Part shown: positions 45,834 through 57,899 of the stretch, piece by piece
How positions within the stretch are numbered: the stretch's first letter is position 1
How the letters are laid out: each line of letters begins with the position of its first letter
NCBI GenBank assembly: GCA_020796225.1
Contig: CM036771.1
Location: 29,952,703-30,016,702 of the forward strand
DNA: 64,000 nt
Reading direction: 5' to 3'
Source of the DNA: Arion vulgaris
Lineage: Eukaryota; Mollusca; Gastropoda; Stylommatophora; Arionidae
Notes under the pieces: model-generated
Told to the model about the DNA's origin: nothing
Database searches by the model: none
The model's input: the letters and a program-made list of their open reading frames with translations, nothing else
Translations under genes and position numbers: made by a program

Positions 45834-48800
45834 ATGGCAGAACCAATTCCAGTGTTTAACTTCGATCTACAGAAAGACTTTGAAGGCGGCTCACTTCACA
45901 GAAAAGGCACACTAGTGATCACAGTAAGCGGACCACAAGTCCATAAAATCTCATACTCTCTTATGACCAGCATACTGATGGGACCAGGAAGGATCGGCTC
46001 CGGTGGAGTCACCTCCGTCTACCGCTTCGAAAACCCTCATAAATGGTTTGCGACTCTGTCCTCAGCGGCACACATTCAGCACTACCAAAGAATTCACGGC
46101 ACAACCTTCCAACTTCAAGAGCCAGAACTAGCCGTCACAATCGAACATCTAGAGAAGGAAAAGAGCAAGGGGTGATCCATTGATACCCCCACAATGACAA
46201 TAATACAGGTGCAAAATTTAGCGCAAACAATCACCGGTGATCCAAAGACAGAAGTGACAAAAATTCCCAGCGCCCCGGATAAGTGGGCCTTTACATATAA
46301 ACCAACTCCAAAAAAGAATCCCACGCGACGCAAAAATCAACATACATGGTGAGAACGAGGAGAGCCAGAGCAACATATGGATTACTTTGCCAGGCCGGAG
46401 AACACAATGTGCTACGTGCGGCCAAGACACGCATTGGTCAAGTCAGTGTTCACTAGGCAAAAGACAAAATCCGAAACTAGCAGTAAGACTCGAAAAATCG
46501 CCAACGACAATGCCCTCTAAAGAAGGACAAGATCCAGTGCCACCAAGACTAGAGGTCAAGTCCGCAACAACTGCAGCTACGTTTCCTCCTGAGAAACCAC
46601 CAACATACAGAGAACAAAAGACGCCAACGACGAAAAACAACGACCACGGGGAAAGACCGTCAACATCCCACTCGAATCCTACCGACAACGCAGATATGGA
46701 ATCCGATAACTTAAGCGACAACTTTAAGAAAATAGAACGTAAACGGAAGAGAAACAAGATACCAACAGTACGAAGAAGCTACACACAAGAATCCTACCGA
46801 CTACGCAGATATGGAATCCGATAACTCAAGCGACAACTTTAAGAAAATAGAACGTAAACGGAAGAGAAACAAGATACCAACAGTACGAAGAAGCTACACA
46901 CAAGAATCCTACCGACAAAGCAGATATGGAATCCGATAACTCAAGCGACAACTTTAAGAAAATAGAACGTAAACGGAAGAGAAACAAGATACCAACAGTA
47001 CGAAGAAGCTACACACAAGAATCCTACCGACTACGCAGATATGGAATCCGATAACTCAAGCGACAACTTTAAGAAAATAGAACGTAAACGGAAGAGAAAC
47101 AAGATACCAACAGTACGAAGAAGCTACACACAAGAATCCTACCGACAAAGCAGATATGGAATCCGATAACTCAAGCGACAACTTTAAGAAAATAGAACGT
47201 AAACGGAAGAGAAACAAGATACCAACAGTACGAAGAAGCTACACACAAGAATCCTACCGACAACGCAGATATGGAATCCGATAACTCAAGCGACAACTTT
47301 AAGAAAATAGAACGTAAACGGAAGAGAAACAAGATACCAACAGTACGAAGAAGCTACACACAAGAATCCTACCGACTACGCAGATATGGAATCCGATAAC
47401 TCAAGCGACAACTTTAAGAAAATAGAACGTAAACGGAAGAGAAACAAGATACCAACAGTACGAAGAAGCTACACACAAGAATCCTACCGACAAAGCAGAT
47501 ATGGAATCCGATAACTCAAGCGACAACTTTAAGAAAATAGAACGTAAACGGAAGAGAAACAAGATACCAACAGTACGAAGAAGCTACACACAAGAATCCT
47601 ACCGACAACGCAGATATGGAATCCGATAACTCAAGCGACAACTTTAAGAAAATAGAACGTAAACGGAAGAGAAACAAGATACCAACAGTACGAAGAAGCT
47701 ACACACAAGAATCCTACCGACTACGCAGATATGGAATCCGATAACTTAAGCGACAACTTTAAGAAAATAGAACGTAAACGGAAGAGAAACAAGATACCAA
47801 CAGTACGAAGAAGCTACACACAAGAATCCTACCGACAAAGCAGATATGGAATCCGATAACTTAAGCGACAACTTTAAGAAAATAGAACGTAAACGGAAGA
47901 GAAACAAGATACCAACAGTACGAAGAAGCTACACACAAGAATCCTACCGACAACGCAGATATGGAATCCGATAACTTAAGCGACAACTTTAAGAAAATAG
48001 AACGTAAACGGAAGAGAAACAAGATACCAACAGTACGAAGAAGCTACCACAAGAATCCTACCGACTTACGCTAGATATGGAATCGCGATAACTGAAAGCG
48101 ACAACTTTAGAGAATAAATAGGAACGAAAACGGAAGAGAAACAAGATACCAACAGTACGAAGAAGCTAAAGCACACAGAGAATCCTATAGCGACAACTGT
48201 GCAACAGATAAAGTGGAACTCCGATAACAAGCTATGAACAAACGCGACAACTTTAAGAAAATAGAACGAAAACGGAAGAGAAACAAGATACCAACAGTAC
48301 GAAGAAGCTACACACAAGAATCCTACCGACAACGCAGATATGGAATCCGATAACTCAAGCGACAACTTTAAGAAAATAGAACGTAAACGGAAGAGAAACA
48401 AGATACCAACAGTACGAAGAAGCTACACACAAGAATCCTACCGACAAAGCAGATATGGAATCCGATAACTTAAGCGACAACTTTAAGAAAATAGAACGAA
48501 AACGGAAGAGAAACAAGATACCAACAGTACGAAGAAGCTACACACAAGAATCCTACCGACAACGCAGATATGGAATCCGATAACTCAAGCGACAACTTTA
48601 AGAAAATAGAACGAAAACGGAAGAGAAACAAGATACCAACAGTACGAAGAAGCTACACACAAGAATCCTACCGACAACGCAGATATGGAATCCGATAACT
48701 TAAGCGACAACTTTAAGAAAATAGAACGAAAACGGAAGAGAAACAAGATACCAACAGTACGAAGAAGCTACACACAAGAATCCTACCGACAACGCAGATA

Positions 48801-49463
48801 TGGAATCCGATAACTTAAGCGACAACTTTAAGAAAATAGAACGAAAACGGAATAGAAACAAGATACCAACAGTACGAAGAAGCTACACACAAGAATCCTA
48901 TCGACAACGCAGATATGGAATCCGATAACTCAAGCGACAACTTTAAGAAAATAGAACGTAAACGGAAGAGAAACAAGATACCAACAGTACGAAGAAGCTA
49001 CACACAAGAATCCTACCGACAACGCAGATATGGAATCCGATAACTCAAGCGACAACTTTAAGAAAATAGAACGTAAACGGAAGAGAAACAAGATACCAAC
49101 AGTACGAAGAAGCTACACACAAGAATCCTACCGACAAAGCAGATATGGAATCCGATAACTCAAGCGACAACTTTAAGAAAATAGAACGAAAACGGAAGAG
49201 AAACAAGATACCAACAGTACGAAGAAGCTACACACAACTAACGACAAGCACTGAACCCGGAGAATAGTCACGACAGACTAAGATATCAGACAGCGAACAA
49301 GAAAACTACACACACGCCGCCGACTTCAACATTATACCAACACTCACAGCCACCTCTTCGTGGTTTGAACTGGCAGCAGAAATTTTCGAGGAAAGTCCTC
49401 AGAATGTCCAGACCGACCATACAGAGACAATACCAGATAATCTAGACTTCGCAACCATCATTT
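45834..49463 (+). pseudogene. Gag-like ORF1 of a non-LTR element, interrupted by a 115-bp array
   Basis: The ATG at 45834 sits in a strong context (aaaaaaATGG). The first 113 codons include GPGRIGSGGVTSVYRFENPH and FATLSSAAHIQHYQRI, which I associate with ORF1 proteins of I/Jockey-like LINEs. A TGA at 46173 interrupts the frame, which continues (ITGDPKTEVTKIPSAPDKWA) to a frameshift near 46335. Next comes a zinc knuckle, CATCGQDTHWSSQC (C-x2-C-x4-H-x4-C), at 46408-46449, and a Pro/Thr/Lys-rich basic tail. The codons for ADMESDN...KKIERKRKRNK are then repeated about 22 times out of frame. After the array 49245-49463 reads into the end of the ORF (SWFELAAEIFEESPQN, stop at 49463). Gag-type nucleic-acid binding is inferred from the knuckle; no reverse transcriptase follows. 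Confidence 0.68.
46675..49240. repeat. 115-bp minisatellite, about 22 copies, inside gag ORF1
   Basis: The unit begins aatcctaccgacaacgcaga and contains aagaaaatagaacgtaaacg and agtacgaagaagctacacac. The period 115 is not a multiple of three, so reading shifts frame at every unit and the ORF is destroyed. Variants ctacgc/caacgc/caaagc, actcaag/acttaag and cgtaaa/cgaaaa occur in ordered blocks, suggesting multi-unit duplications. A disordered patch lies at 48045-48240. Confidence 0.94.
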
Positions 49464-49930
49464 AACAAGCAAAAGATTCTAGCATCAACAACGAATACTA
49501 ACAATGCTGGCAGAGTTCAGGCTACTCGTATGGGTGTGCAGAAACAACGCTAAACACAGTAATTGCCAATACAACGCACGACTTTTCCAACATATATACA
49601 TCCAACACACCAACAACAAACAACAGGACACACACTGCCAATAGGAGAGCACCAATTCAGGAGTCGAGTGAGAAAGAAAGGCTTTGGAGAAATGGTTTGT
49701 AAATTCGGTTTCATCACATAGGAAACGAACAAAGTGACACAAATAGGATAGCATTGTGCAAGTGATAAAAGACTAAAATAAGTTTAAATTAGAGTTTTTG
49801 TGTTAGGAACTGATTTTAAGTAAAAATCCGTGTTAGAGACTGATTTAACTTTAGAGGAGGGAGAGAAAAAAAACCCAGAAAAAAAGGAAAAAAATTTAAA
49901 AAAATTAAAAATTTGAGTTTGGACGTCTAT
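49464..49930 (+). mobile_element. 3' region of the gag-only element, ending A-rich
   Basis: Contains a short remainder frame (49502-49690) and then gagggagagaaaaaaaaccc with several A runs at 49855-49915, resembling a degraded poly(A) end. If this is the true end, the element carries ORF1 only. Confidence 0.4.
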
Positions 49931-49959
49931 GAGGATTCTTTGAAAGATGAAATTGGATA

Positions 49960-50048
49960 ACGTAACTTGATGTTCTATGATTTGTACGTAACTTGATGTT
50001 CTATGATTTGTACGTAACTTGATGTTCTATGACTTGTACGTAATTTGA
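49960..50048. repeat. 26-bp tandem repeat, about 3.5 copies
   Basis: Units of gtaacttgatgttctatgat, then ttgtac, between the gag-only element and the Tc1 pseudogene. Confidence 0.82.
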
Positions 50049-50189
50049 TATCTATAACCCTTGTCTGGATTTTGAATTGTCTGTCACTAAATATTAACAA
50101 CACGATGTCTGTTACTTTAAATATTTGCAAACTGTAAATGTAAAATGAATTGTAGGTTACATGCTTGAAGTTGAATTGAATAAAGCTTA

Positions 50190-51185
50190 AAATATCGGAA
50201 AATGACCGCCAACGAGCCATTGGTATGTTGTCTACCGGAATGCGCTCGAGGGCCATTGCCAGAAGGATGAATTGCCACCACAGCACTATTGTACGTCTCA
50301 ATGAACGTTACGGAGCCACTGGCAGTGCCCGGGATAGACGTCGGAGTGGCCAACCACGAGTTACTACCTTTGCGCAAGATCGCCATATTGTGCTCAGTCA
50401 CCTAAGGAATCGTTCTCTCCCGGCAGGTCGAACAGCAATAGTGGGTAGACGTGGGCAAGTCTCTCGAATGACAGTCATACGACGACTCAGAGATACAGAC
50501 CTTACTGCAAGACGACCTTATGTTGGGCTAAACTTGACTCACAGACATCGTCAGCAGCGCCTCCAATGGGCAGAACAACATGTCAGATGTACTAGACTGC
50601 AGTGGAATGCTGTCCTATTAACAGACGAGAGCAGATTCAACCTATCCTTTGCTGATGAACGTGTGCGGATTTGGCGACGGTGTGGAGAGCGCTTTGCAGA
50701 TTGCTGTGTTCGTCAACACAACTGATTTGGAGGTGGTAGTATTCACATTTGGGGAGGATTCAGTTTTCACCATCGCTTGCCTCTTCACGTCTTCCGTGCA
50801 AATGTTAATGCTGTGACATATCGAGATGAGGTTCTGGATGCATTGGCTGCTCCTGCGTTCAGAAATTATCCAGACTTGCAGCTTCTCCAGCAGGAAAACG
50901 CAGGTACGCACTTCGCACCCTTAACGCAGCAATATCTACAGCAGCAGAACATTATGACAATTGATTGGCCTGCCCTATCACCAGACATGTCCCCTATAGA
51001 CCATCTTTGGGACGAGCTTGGCCGCATAGTCTACAGGCACGCCCCGGCAGCTAATCTGCAACGCTGGAAGATGCTCTTACACGTGAATGGGACTTGATTC
51101 CACATAATTTCTTCACAGACTTGTGCATTCCATGCGAGCCGCTGCAAGCTTGTTTGCAAGAACACGGTGGACATACCAGATACTG
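50190..51185 (+). pseudogene. Tc1-like transposase pseudogene
   Basis: Cut-and-paste transposase of the Tc1/mariner superfamily. The N-terminal helix-turn-helix region includes TGMRSRAIARRMNCHHSTIV and a GRPR-like hook (SGQPRVTT), then a second HTH (VSRMTVIRRLRD). The catalytic domain has LLTDESRFNL with Asp at 50624. A stop at 50723-50725 follows RQHN, where CGA to TGA is likely. IHIWGGFSFHHRLPL comes next, then QQENAGTHFAP with Glu at 50894 and LSPDMSPIDHLWDELGRIV with Asp at 50999. Spacing of the last two is 34 residues, as in DD34E enzymes, but the second Asp and the third Glu appear exchanged (D-E-D). A frameshift near 51066 breaks the C-terminus, which ends near 51185 (CLQEHGGHTRY in the shifted frame). 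Terminal inverted repeats were not identified. Inactive. Confidence 0.88.
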
Positions 51186-51389
51186 AGTATAGTGTGAATG
51201 AATTGTTTTAATTGGTTGCATTTTTAGTGTTCTCCTTGCCTGCACAAAATGCAATTAATTTCATAACAATCAAATGTACAAATTAATTACCATCATGCAT
51301 TGAAAGGAAAATGAATAAGGATTCCAAATATGTAAGCTTGTAAAACACTTATATTTACATTTTACACGCTGTTCCTGGATTATACAGGT

Positions 51390-51835
51390 GGTGCTTTATT
51401 AATGTGCTTCAGTATATTTTATCAATAATCCATGCCTCACAGGCATACGTTGCTATAAGCAAAATACATGCTCTTAGAAATCAATTTTTTGTCTTTATAT
51501 ATACTCTCTTGCATAAGCTTTGTAGTGCTTTCAATTTATACACATCCATGTTTATTCTTTTTATCATATTCTTTACAACACTTTCGTTGCTTTTAGCAAA
51601 TGCGCATAAATATTCAAATAAATAAATCTGTTTCTAATGTATATCAATAGTTGCATATAACAGCTTTAATATTTATTTTATAGGCTGTAAAGATTTTTGA
51701 TTTTGTTTCATTGAGATGCAGATTTTTATTCTTCATTGTTTCTATTAATTTACATTATCAATTTCTCAGTACCATTTTCTGAGGTAGAGACAAGTACTGC
51801 GTCATCAGCATATCTTATCTTTATTCATACACGGC
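51390..51835 (-). mobile_element. RTE-F LINE fragment next to the 27-bp array
   Basis: On the minus strand, IRYADDAVLVSTSE (about 51815-51770) holds the catalytic YADD of the reverse transcriptase. The thumb region follows, to about 51400, where LRACIFC corresponds to the xLxACxxPVAxYGxExW block. The sequence just before YADD (IGGRV) runs into the array. Confidence 0.78.
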
Positions 51836-53215
51836 CTCCAATCATTATATCATTGTACGGGCCTCCAATCATTATATCATTGTACGGGCCTCCAATCATT
51901 ATATCATTGTACGGGCCTCCAATCATTATATCATTGTACGGGACTCCAATCATTATATCATTGTACGGGCCGCCAATCATTATATCATTGTACGGGACTC
52001 CAATCATTATATCATTGTACGGACTCAATCATTATATCATTGTACGGGCCTCCAATCATTATATCATTGTACGGGCCTCCAATCATTATATCATTGTACG
52101 GGCTCAATCATTATATCATTGTACGGCTCCAATCATTATATCATTGACGGGCTCCAATCATTATATCATTGTACGGGCCTCCAATCATTATATCATTGTA
52201 CGGGCCTCCAATCATTATATCATTGTACGGGCCTCCAATCATTATATCATTGTACGGGCCTCCAATCATTATATCATTGTACGGGCCTCCAATCATTATA
52301 TCATTGTACGGGACTCCAATCATTATATCATTGTACGGGCCTCCAATCATTATATCATTGTACGGGCCTCAATCATTATATCATTGTACGGGCCTCAATC
52401 ATTATATCATTGACGGGCCTCCAATCATTATATCATTGTTTGGGCCTCCAATCATTATATCATTGTACGGGCCTCCAATCATTATATCATTGTACGGGCC
52501 TCCAATCATTATATCATTGTACGGGCCTCAATCATTATATCTTATGTCACGGGCCTCCAATCATTATCATATTGCTGGGCCTCCAATCATTATATCATTG
52601 TACGGGCCTCCAATCATTATATCATTGTACGGGCCTCAATCATTATATCATCGTAGCTTATTCATTGTACACGGCCTCCAATCATTATATCATTGTACGG
52701 GCCTCAATCATTATATCATTGAGGCCTCAATCATTATATCATTGTACGGGCCTCCAATCATTATATCATTGTACGGGACTCCAATCATTATATCATTGTA
52801 CGGGCCTCCAATCATTATATCATTGTACGGCCTCCAATCATTATATCATTGTACGGGCCTCCAATCATTATATCATTGTACGGACTCAATCATTATATCA
52901 TTGTAGGCTCAATCATTATATCATTGCGGACTCCAATCATTATATCATTGTACGGGCCTCAATCATTATATCATCGTATGGTTCTTTATCTTCATTCTAC
53001 GGCCTCCAATCATTATATCATTGTACGGGCCTAACATTATATAATTGTCGCCTCAATCATTATATCATTGTACGGGACTCCAATCATTATATCATTGTAC
53101 GGGCCTCCAATCATTATATCATTGTACGGGCCTCCAATCATTATATAATTGTACGGGCCTCCAATCATTATATTATTGTACGGGACTCCAATCATTATAT
53201 CATTGTACGGTTCTT
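51826..53215. repeat. 27-bp minisatellite, about 50 copies, born next to the LINE YADD motif
   Basis: The unit tccaatcattatatcattgt, then acgggcc reads PYNDIMIGG in reverse. It aligns with YDPFIIGGRE just upstream of RYADD in the sister LINE at about 54.1 kb, so the array grew from RT codons. Many units have one or two bases missing (cctcaatc, ggctcaatc), which breaks the period. Long open frames over it are by-products. Confidence 0.9.
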
Positions 53216-53279
53216 TATCTTCAGTTGCTTCTCTAACATTATCATTATATATTATGCATTTTATCATCAAATAGCTTGT

Positions 53280-54270
53280 CCTGAGCAGAACTTTGCCACC
53301 CCAACAGTCCTCCGGAATTTCTCTCTCTCATATGCCAGATGACCTGCCTCTGCAGCCGCCATGTTCAAACCATCAGTTACATCCTTCCTCCATCTTCTCA
53401 GTGGTCTTCCTCTTCTTCTCTTTGCCGGTATTCTTCCTTCCATGATGGTCTTCTCCAGCCCTTTATGTCTTTATCCAAAATATCTAATTTGTTTCTTTCT
53501 TATTTGCAGCATCAGTCGTTTTCTTTGAGTTTGAGTTCTTTCTTGATAGATCAATTTATTCTCTTCTTTGTCCAAAATATACGAAGGACTCTTCTGTAAC
53601 ATTTATATTCAAAAGCATGTGTATGTTTTTCTACAGCCTTTATTAAATGTCCATGCTTTACGTCCATACGTTGCCACTGGGAATATGCATGCTCTTAGTA
53701 TTCTGATCTTTATTAAATGTCCATGCTTTACGTCCATACGTTGCCACTGGGAATATGCATGCTCTTAGTATTCTGATCTTTATTTTCTTGTCAGTTCCGT
53801 TCCATACTCTTTTTAGTTGTTAAATTTTGTAAAGCCATGTTTGTTTTTCTTTTAATTTCCTTCACCCGATTCCCATCTGTTGTTAGCAGTGAACCAAGAC
53901 ATTCAAAACTGTTCATAATTTCTACTTTCTCTCCATTGATAAAAATATCATTTGTCATATTAATTTTATCTGTTGTCATTATTTTTGTTTTTGCCACATT
54001 GAGATATAGATTTTGTTTTTCGCTTTTATCTTTCACTTCCCCCTATTAATTTCTCAATCAATTTTTGTGATGATGACAGTAACACTGTATCGTCAGCGTA
54101 TCGTAGTTCAGGTATTTCTCTTCCGCCAATTATAAAAGGATCGTATCCTTTGATATTCTTTGATTATATTCTTGTCCGCTATCTTCTGTAACATTGCTCA
54201 TGATGTTCTCTGCATATATGTCAAACAGACAAGGCGACAAAATGCAGCCTTGTTTGACTTTACGCATTTA
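53280..54270 (-). mobile_element. RTE-F LINE, C-terminal half
   Basis: From its 3' end the minus strand encodes HMREKFRRTVGVAKFCSGQA (stop region about 53282), then KGWRRPSWKEEYRQRE (shifted frames), and ACIFPVATYGRKAWTFNKG (about 53690-53640). KSEKQNLYLNVAKTKIMTTD and FECLGSLLTTDGNRVKEIKR follow at 54036-53830, then RYADDTVLLSSSQKLIEK (about 54105-54050) and CLFDIYAENIMSN (about 54235). The catalytic YADD is intact, but frameshifts and a 70-bp duplication (units at 53641 and 53711) break the ORF. Confidence 0.83.
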
Positions 54271-54389
54271 TGCTACATAAATAAAGTGACCAAATGCAGT
54301 CCTTACTTCTCAATTTCACAACCAGTCTAATATTGAATTGTCTACGCTTACAGTGGCTTATTAAATTTAATGTAGTGTTTCCTACCCTA

Positions 54390-54445
54390 AAGGGCAGGTT
54401 TTGATATGAGTGAACGTTGTCTATAGAAGTTTCTAACCTCCAGAG
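54390..54445 (+). mobile_element. LINE-I2 copy 2, left part, split by hAT E5
   Basis: The segment gatatgagtgaacgttgtct and the following atagaagtttctaacctcca match LINE-I2 at 28476-28520. The element continues at 57078 after the hAT insertion. Confidence 0.75.
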
Positions 54446-54963
54446 CAGCGTTTCCAAAAGTGGCCGGTAATACAGGTTACAGTTTACTTAAACAGTTACT
54501 AGAGGTGCTCAAAGTGATTTCCATTAGCCTCCAAATCCGGCACGAGTTTTATCTGTCTCTGAACTTATAATAGCAGACATTGTAATTTGCCAGAATTTAG
54601 GACACATCACTTAACTGACACTGAACGGAAATTGTTCAACTGTTGACAAAATGGAGCGATTATGACTAGGTGATCTTGTGTTGAAAGAGTATTATCAATA
54701 TAAGGGAAGACTATGGTAAACTATAACAAAGGCGAAACACGTAAAAACAAAGTACTGTAGTTTTAACAAAAAAACAATAACAATATGTGTTATATACGTG
54801 TTTCACCTTTGTTGAATAAGAGGATATAGGAAAATTCAGAAGAGTCAAATACTTAGTTTTTGATGTCTTTTGAGGTCTGGGTTAACATAAATTGTAGTTC
54901 TGGGGGGATGATTGCAGTTGGTCAGATAGCGGGATTTTAGTGTGAATTAAATGTCGCGTGACA

Positions 54964-55036
<73 letters not shown>

Positions 55037-57069
55037 TTTACAACGAAGAGTGAAGTCGTTGGACTTTCATAGGTTAATGACCGATTTGGGAACAAATAAT
55101 TTTTATTTTGCCACGCCATAAATACAGAGAGAAGTATCGTTTTAGGACATCTTTACCCAATACCTCTATTGGAATATTGCGGCCGGATGACAAATTTATA
55201 AATACCAGGGCTTCTAGTTTTATAATGAAACTTAATATAGTAATAAGCTTCATTATATTTTCTGTGCTTTGTTAATAATCTTCAGTTGAGAAAATGTAAT
55301 TATATATATGGAGTCATACAAAGTGTAAATTACATCTTTCATTTTGTGAATAGTGTTGCAAACTCTATGACTTCATTATATCTGAATCTAAGAAGAAATC
55401 TCGACAGTACAGTATTGAGTATTTGAAATACGGCTTTATTCAGTCTCCTACGAACAATTTATTACCTATGTGCTTGATTTGATAAAACGTATTTTCAAAT
55501 AAAGCAATGAAACCTCTAGGCTACAAGAGCATTTGACTAAAAGGCACGCTGTCAAAAAGGATAAAGATTTGTCCTATTTTCAAGAACTAGAAGAAAAATA
55601 TTTTAAATGTTCAAATATATCAACACTTTTTGCGTCGTCCACTAATCTAGATAATGACGGATTACAAGCTTCATATATTATTTCATTATTACTCGCAATA
55701 GCTGGAAAGCAAGATACAATTCAGTAAAAGAAGTCATAAACACTATGCTTCATAAGCCAGCGTCAGATATCATCATGAAAATTCCTTTGAGCAATAATTC
55801 AGTGTAAAGAAGAATAGTTGAAATGACTGAAGACGGTGATAAATAATTATGCGGTTATTTGAAGACAAGCCAATTTTCCAATCAGCTCGATGAATCAAGT
55901 CTTCCAAATAATGAAAACTACTTTTATCATACGTTCAATTTTTTTAAATAAAAAAATTTAGAAGCGGATACGAAGGGACAATCAATATTTAATACCATGA
56001 ATAAGTGTTTTCAAGAGAAAGCCATTCCTATTCGTAATATCTTGTCTGCTGCTACTGATGGTGCTCCAGTAATGACAGGATACCACAAGGGTTTCATAGT
56101 GCATTTAAAACAAACATGACTAAACGTACTTGCTATGCATTGCGTTCTTTATCGTCAACACTTGGTTACGAAGAAGTTAAGTGAACGTCTGCATATGTCA
56201 CTACATTACGTTATTAGAGCAGTCAATAAGATTAGAAGCAATTCATTGAGTGACATATTGTTTAGCTTACTTTGTAGTGAAAACGATGCAGATTTCAATC
56301 GTTTGCTGCTTCACACAGAAGTTGTGGCTTTAAAACGATTTGTCAGAATCGAGTTTACAATTTATATGATTCAGTACTAGAGTTCCTAGAAAACAAAGAC
56401 AACAGATTGCGGACCAACCTGATTGCATCCAAAAATGACATCGCTTATTTGTCAGACCTCTATAAACTATTTAATGAAAATCTATAATTAATTATAAGTT
56501 GATTATTTGAATTTAATTAAAACGAAAAACATTATTGCCGCTTTTGTGATGAAACTTCGTTTGGTCAAGCGGAATCTAGGCCGAGGGGAATATAGCTACT
56601 TTTCAAAGTTATCAGCAGTGTCTCTCAAAAAGGATGATTGACTTTCATACTGCCAACACTTGGATTCTCTCCATGCTGATTTCAATGAGCGATTCAAGGA
56701 GAATTTTAAACATTAATATACTAAATTGGGTTCTAGATCCTTTCTCACATGTAAACACAGCAGAATCGTCAAATTTAGAAATGGAGCTTATAGAACCCAC
56801 AATAAACGAAGAACTAAAAATCAAATTCAAAAGTGGATACCAAGAGTTCTAGCTTCAAAATCAATACCGAAACTAATGCTCTTGGCAGATGGTATGGAAC
56901 CATTGGGAAAAACGGTGCAATAAAGTAAATCCTTGGATCCTTAGTTAGTTGCTATTTACATCGGAAATATCAAACGCTTCAATGTGGAAAAATATTGTAA
57001 TGGGGAGGGCGTTACAAAATTTATGTCTTGTAAAGGGGGTGCTGGTCCGAAAATGTTTGGGAATCTATG
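54446..57069 (+). mobile_element. hAT element E5, full length with degraded transposase
   Basis: It runs from cagcgtttccaaaagtggcc to aaatgtttgggaatctatg, flanked by a perfect 8-bp duplication, ctccagag (54438-54445 and 57070-57077), inside LINE-I2. The transposase is of the SCAND3/ZBED5-like hAT family. A BED-finger remnant HLTKRHAVKKDKDLSYFQEL lies at 55530-55590, then TNLDNDGLQASYIISLLLAI, and the catalytic region (ATDGAPVMTGYHKGF, frame broken) at about 56054-56100. HCVLYRQHLVTKKLSERLH lies at 56138 and LLLHTEVVALKRF at about 56306, where the usual (V)RWLS is lost. The C-terminal ESSNLEMELIEPTINEELKI lies at 56764-56823. At least seven stops and frameshifts make it inactive. A (TA)n run occupies 54965-55031. 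Confidence 0.86.
54965..55031. repeat. (TA)n microsatellite
   Basis: About 33 perfect ta units inside the 5' part of hAT E5. Confidence 0.95.
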
Positions 57070-57077
57070 CTCCAGAG

Positions 57078-57440
57078 TCATACGTGGGTCTACTGTCCTT
57101 GACATGCGGGTGTTTACGGTAATGAGAGGGCAGACATGCTTGCATCAACAGCATCGATTGTTGGGGAGTTAAAGATGGATAAGAAGGATGTTCTTCGGTT
57201 TCGTTGCGACTGCCTTTTGGATGAAGATACTAGAATAGATATTGAATCGATCCAGTGATTTAAGCAGTTTGGAGTTACCGTTGTACAAGTAGAACTGGAT
57301 GCCTGAGGGGCAGAGTGAGGAGTATGTTTAACACGGGAACCATCATTTTGCGTACTCTTCGTTATCTTTTGATGGAGATTGAGCACCTATATGTCTGCCC
57401 GGAGTGCAATGACGTCAGTTTAGTAACCAATAATCAAGAT
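57078..57440 (+). mobile_element. LINE-I2 copy 2, right part
   Basis: It resumes where hAT E5 inserted: tcatacgtgggtctactgtc, then the GHAGVYGNERAD-equivalent codons (acatgcgggtgtttacggta), the GELKMDKKDVLRF tail and the agtttagtaaccaataatca end. Collinear with 28523-28890. Confidence 0.8.
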
Positions 57441-57581
57441 GTAGTGTTCTCATCATAAGAGGGGGAAACGCCATCTCTATAATGATTCCCATAACTTTTG
57501 ATGTTGAACGCAAATAATAGGCATTTCAATAGTCAACAAAAACAATTTTAAAATACTGTCGTTACTGTCTGTAGTACCTCT

Positions 57582-57772
57582 TTTTAGGGCGGTGTCGGAC
57601 AGGTAGGACGAGAACATGAGGAATCTAATGACCGTATGGCTAGTGGAGTCGCCGGGAAACTATTTAGATTATCATTTTTCTTCTATTCCCCCCACAGAAA
57701 AAACCATTATGCTTACCGTGGGTTGAACACTGGTCTCCCACATAGGAGCAGCGTTCTAATTCATTCGGCCAG
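57582..57772 (-). mobile_element. SINE-3 copy 3
   Basis: On the minus strand the tRNA-like head ggccgaatgaattagaacgc and B box gtgttcaacccacg are the best preserved of the three copies. The body follows with ggttttttctgtggggggaa and ggcgactccactagcc. An open frame at 57636-57845 crosses it and is not a gene. Confidence 0.72.
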
Positions 57773-57899
57773 ATTCTCCTCAAAACAAGTATACAAACTA
57801 TATATGTTGCACTCTTTCAATTTTCAGTTCTTATTCTCATGTTAAATATATGATCTCTTGTTATTTATTTGTCTCTCCCAACCTCAGCCTGAATGATAT

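Noticed and set aside
51736..53342. Repetitive frames of 225-407 codons and minus-strand PYNDIMIGG repeats
   Set aside because: The 27-bp array is derived from LINE RT codons; only the single ancestral unit was ever coding.
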